Below, in pieces: positions 57,352 through 64,000 of a DNA stretch of 64,000 nt. Position 1 is the stretch's first letter, and each line of letters opens with the position of its first letter. This stretch comes from Mycolicibacterium hodleri (GTDB lineage Bacteria > Actinomycetota > Actinomycetes > Mycobacteriales > Mycobacteriaceae): assembly GCF_006439015.1 (NCBI RefSeq), contig NZ_RCZG01000011.1:1-64000 (forward strand), written 5' to 3'. Below the pieces are notes generated by a model. It worked only from the letters and a program-made list of their open reading frames with translations, was not told where the DNA came from and searched no databases. The position numbers and the translations under genes are program-made.

Positions 57352-57532
57352 GGAACTCCCTTTCGGCGGCATCACGCCGATATTACAAACTGAGCCATGA
57401 GTGTCACGCACCACCCCTCCGGTCGGGAAGGGGTTGGCCCTCCGAATTTCGTTGACCACGAGCATGATCGATGGGCTCGCGCACACCCTCATCTCAACGG
57501 TACGAGCTGCGCCAGCCACTAGAGACGAAATC

Positions 57533-57552
57533 GCTATTTTTGTTAAGATAGC
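57533..57552. promoter_or_regulatory. AT-rich operator-like motif, copy 4
   Basis: GCTATTTTTGTTAAGATAGC is a clear inverted repeat with arms GCTAT and ATAGC and a 10-bp centre, the same layout as the site at 38063. It lies about 180 bp upstream of the BVMO start. Confidence 0.6.
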
Positions 57553-57589
57553 TGCGACCGGTGGCGGATCGCAAGGGGCCAATCTGTTT

Positions 57590-58078
57590 CAGCGGCGCCG
57601 TGTGCCGGAGGTGCTGATCGCCAAGGGCGTCATCACGCGCGCCGAGACATTGGCCGACCTGGCGCGCGAGATCGGAGTTCGGGGTGACGAACTGACGCGT
57701 ACGATGTTGCGTTTCAACGAGTTTACGGTCATGGGCCTCGATCCCGACTTCGGGCGCGGTCAGTCCGCCTTCAACGACTGTGTTGGGAATCCAGGGCATC
57801 GACCGAACGCCGCGATTGGTCCACTCGACAGGCCGCCGTACTTCGCGACCAAGATCATTCCCGGTGACGTCGGCACGTGCGGAGGGGTGATCACCAACGA
57901 GCACGCCCACGTGATCGATGACAACGATCAGGTGATCGACGGTCTCTACGCAACCGGCAACATCACCGCCACGGTGATGGGCCGCACCTACCTGGGTGCC
58001 GGCGGCAGCATCGCCAACATCATGGTCTTCGTATACGTGGCTGCCCGGCATGCAGCAGGGTACGAGATCCCGAACTAG
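57590..58078 (+). pseudogene. KstD-like FAD dehydrogenase, C-terminal relic
   Basis: About 160 residues of the C-terminus of a 3-ketosteroid delta-1-dehydrogenase/fumarate-reductase-like flavoprotein: PPYFATKIIPGDVGTCGGVI, then DGLYATGNITATVMG and GAGGSIANIMVFVYVAARHA. The N-terminal FAD-binding and catalytic domains are missing. The DNA upstream is the operator region of the BVMO operon, so the gene was probably trimmed by a deletion. Confidence 0.75.
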
Positions 58079-58201
58079 CCGATTAGCATGTGGCTCTGAC
58101 GTTTTCGGTGTTTTTGCCAGAGTTGTGCACAGTCCTGGATTCATCCACAGGGTGGGCTTCCGGGACCGGTTTTCGTCGGAGGTCGTCCGTAGATTCGAGG
58201 C

Positions 58202-59854
58202 ATGTTCGATCAACTCGTCGCCGAGACGGCACACGCCCATGGTGCCGCCGCTCTTGATGGGTGGACGCGGGTGGAGTCCGCATCCTGCGCCCGCCGGGTC
58301 TCGGCGATGGTCGACATGCTCGAAGCCGTGCACGCCGCCGACGGGTCGGCTGAGCGCGACCAATGGTGCCTGGACAACTGGGGTGCGGTCACCGCCCACG
58401 TCGGCGTCGCCGCCCGCATGACCTCGGGGGCGGCGTCGAACATGTTGCTGGTCGGGATCGCTCTGCGGGAGCGGTTCCCGCAGGTCGGCGCCCTCTTCAC
58501 CGCCGGGCTGATCTCCTATCCGCTAGTGCGGGCGGTCGTGTTTCGCAGCGCCAACGTCATCGACCCCGACGCGGTGCGTGCGTTGGATGACCGGTTGGCC
58601 GAGGCCTTGCGGGATTGGGAGCCGTTGTCGGTGGACAAGACGGAGAAGACGATCGACGCGATGGTCGCCGAGGTCGACCCGCTGGCGTTGCGCCGTCGTG
58701 AGGCCCAGGCCCGCGACCGCGGGGTCGCGTTCGGTCCCGAGGACGGCAGCGGCATCGCCACGCTGTTCGCGAACTTGTTCGCCACGGATGCCAAGGCCCT
58801 CGGGCTCCGCCTCAGTGCGTTGGCGGACACAGTGTGCCCGTCCGATCCGCGGACGAAGGATCAACGCCGGGCCGACGCGATGGGCGCTCTGGCGCACGGA
58901 ACCGACCGGCTGGCCTGCCTCTGCGGTCAAGAGGACTGCCTGGCCGCTCTGACACCGCCGTCCACGGGTGTGGTGGTCTACGTCGTGACCCGTCAGGACA
59001 CTCTCGACGGGCCTACCGAACCCAAGACGCCACCGCAACCCGACGTGCCCATGGCGCCCGAGGACTGCGAGCGGGCCGAGGAGACCGTGTCCGATCGTGC
59101 TGAGGCGACCACCGCACCTGTCGCGCGGAACTCCGCGGCCAATGAATCCGCGGCCCTCGACGGAACCCTGCCCTCTGCATTCGCCAAGCCGTTGCGCGAG
59201 CAGACATTGACCGAAGCGCTCACCGCGCTGGCCGATCAGGCGCCGGCGGTGTCGAGCACCATCCGCCCTGCAGCGATGATGGGCGGGGCGTTCCTGCCCG
59301 GAGCGATCGCCCAACGCGTCGCGCTCGGAGCGACCATCACCGCGATCGTCCACCCTGCTCAAGCGCCGCCGGAGAACCGTTACACCCCGTCGAAGAGGCT
59401 GGCCGACTTCGTCCGGTCCCGTGATTTGACGTGTCGTTTTCCGGGCTGCTGCGCACCCGCCACCCACTGCGATCTGGACCATACGATGCCGTGGCCCTAC
59501 GGCCCTACCCAAGCATCCAACCTCAAGGCGTTATGCCGAAAACATCACTTGCTCAAGACATTCTGGGGCGGCTACGGCGGCTGGCAGGACCGCCAGTTCC
59601 CCGATGGCACCGTCGAATGGCGCGCACCCGACGGCCGAAGACACGTGACCAGACCGGGCAGCATGCGACTGTTCCCCGAACTCTGCACACCCACCGCACC
59701 CACCGTCGCGACCGGACCCCTACCGCCCACACACACCAGCGGGCTGACGATGCCGCGCCGGAAGTGCACCCGCGCCCAAGACCGCGCCGCCCGCATCGCC
59801 GAGGAACGCGAACTCAACCGGGCTGAACACGATGCCGAAGCCGAGCCGGCATGA
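58202..59854 (+). CDS. DUF222/13E12-family HNH endonuclease-domain protein
   Basis: A 550-aa protein of the mycobacterial 13E12 repeat family. The N-terminal DUF222 domain covers residues about 1-380, with a low-complexity Pro/Glu-rich insertion around 260-320. The C-terminal HNH domain shows CRFPGCCAPATHCDLDHTMP, then NLKALCRKHHLLKTFWGG, including the zinc Cys and the catalytic His/Asn pattern. Such genes are present in multiple divergent copies in mycobacteria and may behave as selfish elements. No partner gene is seen. Confidence 0.9.
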   Translation: MFDQLVAETAHAHGAAALDGWTRVESASCARRVSAMVDMLEAVHAADGSAERDQWCLDNWGAVTAHVGVAARMTSGAASNMLLVGIALRERFPQVGALFTAGLISYPLVRAVVFRSANVIDPDAVRALDDRLAEALRDWEPLSVDKTEKTIDAMVAEVDPLALRRREAQARDRGVAFGPEDGSGIATLFANLFATDAKALGLRLSALADTVCPSDPRTKDQRRADAMGALAHGTDRLACLCGQEDCLAALTPPSTGVVVYVVTRQDTLDGPTEPKTPPQPDVPMAPEDCERAEETVSDRAEATTAPVARNSAANESAALDGTLPSAFAKPLREQTLTEALTALADQAPAVSSTIRPAAMMGGAFLPGAIAQRVALGATITAIVHPAQAPPENRYTPSKRLADFVRSRDLTCRFPGCCAPATHCDLDHTMPWPYGPTQASNLKALCRKHHLLKTFWGGYGGWQDRQFPDGTVEWRAPDGRRHVTRPGSMRLFPELCTPTAPTVATGPLPPTHTSGLTMPRRKCTRAQDRAARIAEERELNRAEHDAEAEPA

Positions 59855-59856
59855 AC

Positions 59857-60059
59857 TCAGGATTCGTCGCGCTCGATGACGTCGCGTGGCTTGAGGCCTG
59901 ACTGGATCAGCTCTGACCGGCGCGCCTGAACGTCTGATGCCGCACCGACCATGTTGGCCAGAATGTGACTGACCTGGAGGTTGCACCCGCATCCCCATCA
60001 GAATCTTCGAACGTGTCCCCGAAGTCCGGATCCGAGTTCTCGTCCGGACCCCCGGGCAT
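59857..60059 (-). pseudogene. Small acidic gene, apparently frameshifted
   Basis: The ATG at 60059, just past the CaiB stop and after a GGGGGG tract, opens an acidic ORF (MPGGPDENSDPDFGDTFEDS). Around residue 26 the protein-like sequence moves to another frame and reads NLQVSHILANMVGAASDVQA, then RRSELIQSGLKPRDVIERDE before a stop at 59857. Two plausible halves in different frames suggest a one-base indel, or a sequencing error, in a small gene of the CaiB operon. Confidence 0.4.
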
Positions 60060-60065
60060 CCCCCC

Positions 60066-61286
60066 CTAGAGAATCGCGCCGCTGTCCTTGGCCGCCGAGA
60101 TGTCATCCCAATCCAAGTCGAGCTCCAGCAGGATCTCCTCGGTGTGCTCCCCGTACTCGGGAGCGCGCGCCGGCGCGGGTGGCGTCTCGTCGAATTGCAC
60201 TGGTGCGGCGACGATCTGGTATACATTGCCCTCCGCGTCCCGGTTGGGTACGACGTAACCGTTCGGCTCCACCTGGGGATCGTTGAGAGTCTCCTTCGGC
60301 GTCGCCAGAGCTGCCCACACGCCGGGCTCGTCCTCGAGAACCTTGCGCCAGTGCTCCAGGTCCTGGCTCGCGATGGCCTCCCCGACGAGCGCGGACGCCT
60401 CGGCGGCATTGGCGATGAGATTGCTCGACGGTACGAAGCGCTCGTCGGAGGCGAGCTCGGGCAAGCCGATCCGTTGGCAAAAGCCGGACCAAAAGCGGTC
60501 GGGCTGCAGGAAGACCAACTGGATGAACCGGCCGTCACGCGTCTTGTACCGGTTCACCAGCGGGTTCATCGCCAAACCCGGTGGCGCCCCAGGGATTCCG
60601 TCGAGATCGAACAGGTCCGCCACCGAGATCGACGGGGCGATCGACCACATCGCCTGAGCCAGCAGCGACGAGTCGACGATGGACGGCTCACCGGTGCGCT
60701 CGCGATGGAAGAGGGCAGCGCAGAGACCACCGGCGAGGGTGATGCCGCCCTGAAGATCACCGAACGCGGGGCCCTGCACGGCCGGGTTCTCGGTGCCGAA
60801 TGGTGTCAAGGTGTACGAGACCCCCCCTCTGGAGAGATACGTCGCCGCGTCGAAACCACCCTTGTTGCGGTCTGGTCCGCGTACGCCCACACCGGTGCCC
60901 CGCGCGATGATGATGTTGGGATTGAACGCGCGGATGTCCTCGACCGTCAGCCGCGCCCGTTCCAGAGGGGCCGGCAGCCAGTTGGTGAGGAACACGTCCG
61001 CGCTGGCCAGCAGCCGGCCGAAGTACTCCCGCCCGGTGTCGGACTTGACGTCAAGGGCGATGCTCCGCTTCCCGCGATTGCCGATCTCCAAAACGAAGTC
61101 GACGTGAGCCCGTGCCGCCTCCTTCGTGAACGGGCCGATGACCAAGGCGCGGCCGGGATCACCACCGCGGACGTCCTCGACCTTGATGACGTCGGCGCCC
61201 CAGTCGGACAGGGCCGCACCTGCCGCTGGCACATAGGTCCACGACGCCAGCTCGACTACCCGCACCCCGCGGAGCATCTCAGTCAT
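60066..61286 (-). CDS. CaiB/BaiF-family CoA transferase
   Basis: A 406-aa family III CoA transferase: LRGVRVVELASWTYVPAAGA, GADVIKVEDVRGGDPGRALV, GNRGKRSIALDVKSDTGREY and the catalytic Asp segment PAFGDLQGGITLAGGLCAAL. Full length and intact. It moves CoA between carboxylic acids, avoiding an ATP-dependent ligase. It overlaps the upstream acyl-CoA dehydrogenase by 8 bases, so the products act on one pathway. Confidence 0.9.
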   Translation of the reverse strand: MTEMLRGVRVVELASWTYVPAAGAALSDWGADVIKVEDVRGGDPGRALVIGPFTKEAARAHVDFVLEIGNRGKRSIALDVKSDTGREYFGRLLASADVFLTNWLPAPLERARLTVEDIRAFNPNIIIARGTGVGVRGPDRNKGGFDAATYLSRGGVSYTLTPFGTENPAVQGPAFGDLQGGITLAGGLCAALFHRERTGEPSIVDSSLLAQAMWSIAPSISVADLFDLDGIPGAPPGLAMNPLVNRYKTRDGRFIQLVFLQPDRFWSGFCQRIGLPELASDERFVPSSNLIANAAEASALVGEAIASQDLEHWRKVLEDEPGVWAALATPKETLNDPQVEPNGYVVPNRDAEGNVYQIVAAPVQFDETPPAPARAPEYGEHTEEILLELDLDWDDISAAKDSGAIL

Positions 61287-62388
61287 GTCGATTCCCTTTC
61301 CCGAGTTCATCAGCGAGACTCCGGCCGACCGCTTCGAGATATCGGTCTGATCCACCGAGCAGGGCGCTCCAGCCGAGGAGCCTCTTCAGATAGAGATGTG
61401 CGTCGTGCTCCCAGGTGAAGCCGATACCGCCGAAGACCTGAATCGCCGTATCACCGACGGTCGCCAGGCGGCTCGCGAATGCCTTGGCCCGCAACGCCGC
61501 GAGGTGCCTTTCCACGGAGTCTGCGGAGTCCGCAGCCCATAGTGCGTGGAGCACTCCACCGCGAGCGAGTTCGACCGTCTCGTACATGTCGACGCACAGA
61601 TGCTGGACCGCTTGGAAGCTCCCGATGGGGGCATCGAACTGCCTGCGGACCTTCGCGTAGTCGACGGCCAACTCCATCACGGCCCGCGCGGCGCCGAGTG
61701 CATCGGCGGCGGAGACGATGAGTACGTCGTCGACCAGTCCGCCCACCGCATCTCCGGACAGCACGCCCAGCCGCCGCGCAGGAGCGTTGCGAAGCTCGAC
61801 GTCGAACAACTTGCGCGTCGGATCAATCTGCCGACGCGGCGCCACGGTGACCTCAGGGGAATGTGGATCCACCGCGACCGCCACGACGTCGTCACCTTCG
61901 TCGACGAGCACGAGCAGGACGTCGGCGGCAGCGGCGTCGGGCACGGCGCCGAGCTCGCCGCTCAGAGTCGTGCGCACGCCGGCGTGATCGACGCGAGGCC
62001 GAGGCGCGGTCAGCGGCCCGACGGTGGCGACCGTGGTGCCGTCGGCGATCCCGGTGAGCAGCGCGGTGTCCGCCACCCCGTCGATGCGCGCGAGGGCTCG
62101 CGTCACGGCGACGCAACTGGACAGCCATGGTCCCGGATGCAGCGCGGCGCCGAGCTCCTCAGCGACGAAGCCTGCCTCGACCATGCCCATACCCGCACCG
62201 CCGTGCCGCTCGTCGACCAGCACGCCGGTGGCGCCGATGGCCGCCAGCCCGCGCCACACCTCGTCGGTGGTGCCCGTCGGATCCTTAAGCAACGGCCGCA
62301 CGTGGGTGGGGATGTCGGCCTTCTCGGAGAGGAAGCGTTGCAACGTGTTCCGGAGTGCAGTCTGCTCGTCGGTCGGTTCGAGGTTCAT
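61279..62388 (-). CDS. Acyl-CoA dehydrogenase (FadE-like)
   Basis: A 369-aa acyl-CoA dehydrogenase of the divergent short-subunit type: MNLEPTDEQTALRNTLQRFL, AVDYAKVRRQFDAPIGSFQA, QHLCVDMY and GDTAIQVFGGIGFTWEHDAH. It lies 13 bp after another fadE gene. The pair has the same long/short composition as the genes at 35051 and 33903, which suggests a heterotetramer. ATG 62388 was chosen because GGGAGGATC lies directly upstream. Confidence 0.9.
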   Translation of the reverse strand: MNLEPTDEQTALRNTLQRFLSEKADIPTHVRPLLKDPTGTTDEVWRGLAAIGATGVLVDERHGGAGMGMVEAGFVAEELGAALHPGPWLSSCVAVTRALARIDGVADTALLTGIADGTTVATVGPLTAPRPRVDHAGVRTTLSGELGAVPDAAAADVLLVLVDEGDDVVAVAVDPHSPEVTVAPRRQIDPTRKLFDVELRNAPARRLGVLSGDAVGGLVDDVLIVSAADALGAARAVMELAVDYAKVRRQFDAPIGSFQAVQHLCVDMYETVELARGGVLHALWAADSADSVERHLAALRAKAFASRLATVGDTAIQVFGGIGFTWEHDAHLYLKRLLGWSALLGGSDRYLEAVGRSLADELGKGNRHD

Positions 62389-62401
62389 CGGATCCTCCCG
62401 C

Positions 62402-63559
62402 TCATCGCCTCGGCAGTCCGAGCACGCGAACGGCAGTGATGTTCTTGCTGATCTGAGTCGTGCCGCCCGCGATGGTGAGTGAACGCGACGACAGCCGTTG
62501 CTCGGTCCACCGGTCGGCCGATTGCCGGGGACCGAGTAGGTCGAACGCAAGACATGCCATCGCCTGGCCGACATCGGCCCAGACGCTCTTGGCCAGGGCG
62601 GCCGAGCCGAGTGCGTCACCGCCGTGCAGGGCGGCTGAGATCGCGCGCTTGCAGAGGAGTTCCAGATAGTCGACCTGTACCGCGAGCTCCCCGAGTCGGC
62701 GAAGCGTCCCACCGTCCTCCAGCACTCGCCGCCCATCGACGCAGTGGTCCGCGAGGTCGGCGACGAGGTCCGCCAATTGCAATCGCATCCCCGCGTACAG
62801 GCGGGCCGCCCCGGCGCGTTCGTGGCTCAACGTGGTGGTGGCGACCTGCCAGCCGGCGTTGAACGGGCCCAGCAGGCTCGCGGCCGGGACACGGACGTCT
62901 GCGAAGAAGACCTCGGCGAAGTCGGCGTCGCCGTTCAGGTTCACCAGTGGGCGAACCTCGATTCCCGGCAGTGCCATGTCGACTATCAGACAGGAGATGC
63001 CCTGGTGTTTGGGCGCCTCCGGATCGGTGCGTACGTAGAGCTGACACCAATCGGCGCGATCGCCGAGCGACGTCCAGATCTTCTGACCGTTCACCACGAA
63101 GTGGTCGCCGTCCAGCACCGCGCGGGTACGCAGCGACGCCAGGTCGGAACCGGCTTCGGGCTCGGACATGCCCTGGCACCAGATGTCGTCGGCGCGCACC
63201 ATGCGGGGCAGATGTGTGCTCTTCTGTGCGTCGGTACCGAAGGTCATGATCGCGGGGCCGATGTTGTTGAGGCCGATCACGTTCAGCGGAATCGGCGTCC
63301 GAGCCCGGGTGGTCTCCTCGGCGTAGGCCAGCTGCTCCAAGACCGTTGCCCCGCGACCGCCGTACTGCCGTGGCCAGGACACCGCGCCCCAGCCTGCGTC
63401 GGCCACGGTCGCGTCCCAGGCACGAAGGAGGTCGAACGCGGAGTCGTCCTTGCGCCGACTTCGGCCCGCCGCCACGACGTCGTCGGTGAGGTGGTCACGA
63501 AGCCACGCGCGCAATTCCTTGCGGAACTGTTCCACCTCTGGTGGGTACGAGAAGTCCAC
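62402..63559 (-). CDS. Acyl-CoA dehydrogenase (FadE-like)
   Basis: A 385-aa acyl-CoA dehydrogenase: MDFSYPPEVEQFRKELRAWL, CQGMSEPEAGSDLASLRTRA (FAD/substrate loop), FVVNGQKIWTSLGDRADWCQ and the C-terminal SLTIAGGTTQISKNITAVRV. It heads the fadE-fadE-CaiB operon. The upstream gap at 63560-63737 contains AT-rich sequence (TATCTTTATAATTTTAGAGA) where its promoter and that of the divergent SDR gene should lie. Confidence 0.9.
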   Translation of the reverse strand: MDFSYPPEVEQFRKELRAWLRDHLTDDVVAAGRSRRKDDSAFDLLRAWDATVADAGWGAVSWPRQYGGRGATVLEQLAYAEETTRARTPIPLNVIGLNNIGPAIMTFGTDAQKSTHLPRMVRADDIWCQGMSEPEAGSDLASLRTRAVLDGDHFVVNGQKIWTSLGDRADWCQLYVRTDPEAPKHQGISCLIVDMALPGIEVRPLVNLNGDADFAEVFFADVRVPAASLLGPFNAGWQVATTTLSHERAGAARLYAGMRLQLADLVADLADHCVDGRRVLEDGGTLRRLGELAVQVDYLELLCKRAISAALHGGDALGSAALAKSVWADVGQAMACLAFDLLGPRQSADRWTEQRLSSRSLTIAGGTTQISKNITAVRVLGLPRR

Positions 63560-63737
63560 GATGTCCTGTCGGGCCGGGCTAGATCCGTATCTTTATAATT
63601 TTAGAGAGTATAGCTACTCAGAGGTTCTGAGTCTGCGACAATGAGCTCCGGAAATGAACTTCGGAGCTAGCTGGGTCCGAAGATGCTGTGCGACAAGGGC
63701 ATCGATATGAAATTCTTTGGCTGAGGGAGGATCGGCG

Positions 63738-64000
63738 ATGGGCAGGGTAGCTGGCAAGGTGGCGCTGGTCAGTGGCGCTGCGCGGGGGCAGGGGCGGTCC
63801 CACGCTCAGATGCTGGCCGCCGAGGGCGCCGACGTCATCGCCGTCGACATCTGCGCGGACATCGAGACCAACGAGTACCCGCTCGCGCGGCCGGAGGATC
63901 TCGAGGAGACGGCCCGGCTGGTCGAGAAGGAAGGTCGGCGGGCCCACACCGAGATCGCCGACGTCCGCGACCGCGTCGCACTGTCCGCCGCAATCGACCG
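63738..64000 (+). CDS. Mycofactocin-coupled SDR (carveol dehydrogenase-like), 3' cut by window end
   Basis: The first 87 residues of an SDR: MGRVAGKVALVSGAARGQGR, SHAQMLAAEGADVIAVDIC, then an insertion (ETNEYPLARPEDLEETARLV) after the second strand. The GxARGQGRxH motif and this insertion mark the mycofactocin-associated SDR subfamily (carveol dehydrogenase type), which holds its NAD without exchange. GGGAGG lies 8 bases before the ATG. The catalytic Tyr lies beyond the window. Confidence 0.85.
   Translation, partial: MGRVAGKVALVSGAARGQGRSHAQMLAAEGADVIAVDICADIETNEYPLARPEDLEETARLVEKEGRRAHTEIADVRDRVALSAAID

Noticed and set aside
55906..57393. A 495-codon open frame antisense to the BVMO gene
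   Set aside because: Shadow of the codon bias of the BVMO gene; no domain and no start site.
60144..61418. A 424-codon open frame antisense to the CaiB gene
   Set aside because: The same G+C shadow effect. The minus-strand CaiB protein has all family motifs.

Overview
The window is high-GC actinobacterial DNA and almost certainly comes from a Mycobacterium/Mycolicibacterium chromosome. Supporting signs are DUF732 secreted proteins, a Ddn-type F420-dependent reductase family member, a 13E12/DUF222 HNH protein, stacked fadE/fadD/thiolase-like genes, FadR-type GntR regulators and a mycofactocin-type SDR.

Region 1 (1-10733) looks like a decayed integrative element, called element A here. It starts inside the right end of an IS21-family insertion that has cut off a D5/P4-type primase-helicase. 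Next come inverted pairs of 9-bp iterons, a run of overlapping small phage-type genes, an intact IS256-family element with a 9-bp target duplication, and a small-terminase-like gene. After that the phage order breaks down into host-like cargo: a Ddn-family protein, a SnoaL-like protein, two DUF732 secreted proteins and a secreted protein with an internal duplication. It closes with leftward phage-type genes just before an attachment core.

Region 2 (10734-18745) is a compact, apparently intact 8.0-kb element, element B. It is bounded by a perfect 45-bp direct repeat, and the right copy forms the 3' end of a tRNA-Val(GAC) gene. It encodes a tyrosine integrase, an excisionase-like HTH protein, a helicase-loader-like protein, a DUF3631 helicase/primase with ten 7-bp iterons in its 3' end, a membrane cargo gene, a WhiB-like protein, a small-terminase-like protein and an HK97-type capsid protein. 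I see no protease, portal, large terminase or tail gene. It resembles the phiRv1/phiRv2 prophage-like elements of M. tuberculosis and fits a capsid-encoding phage satellite. Two sets of 11-bp-spaced direct repeats, each ending about 30 bp from a core, suggest that A and B stacked in the same tRNA site.

Region 3 (18.7-32.9 kb) is chromosome: four tRNA genes, a gene-poor degraded stretch, a Pro/Val/Gly-rich secreted repeat protein, an L,D-transpeptidase, a PhoD-like phosphatase, a methyltransferase, a VOC protein and a GAF-ANTAR regulator. It also holds the nonsense- and frameshift-ridden C-terminus of a Wadjet JetC-like gene, a yybP-ykoY manganese riboswitch with its UPF0016 exporter, a Kup potassium transporter and a PIG-L deacetylase.

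Region 4 (32.9-64 kb) is a catabolic island of CoA-dependent degradation genes: two acyl-CoA dehydrogenase pairs, two acyl-CoA ligases, enoyl-CoA hydratase, two thiolase-like proteins (one beside a DUF35 partner), CaiB-type CoA transferase, P450, Zn-alcohol and aldehyde dehydrogenases, Baeyer-Villiger monooxygenase, amidohydrolase, several SDRs, and TetR and GntR regulators. Together they suggest oxidation, ring opening and beta-oxidation of an alicyclic, terpenoid or steroid-like compound; the substrate is not identifiable from sequence. A repeated AT-rich motif, GCTATTTTTGN(5)ATAG-like, upstream of several of these units suggests a shared regulon. Remnants of an amidohydrolase, a KstD-like dehydrogenase and an LLM monooxygenase show ongoing gene loss.
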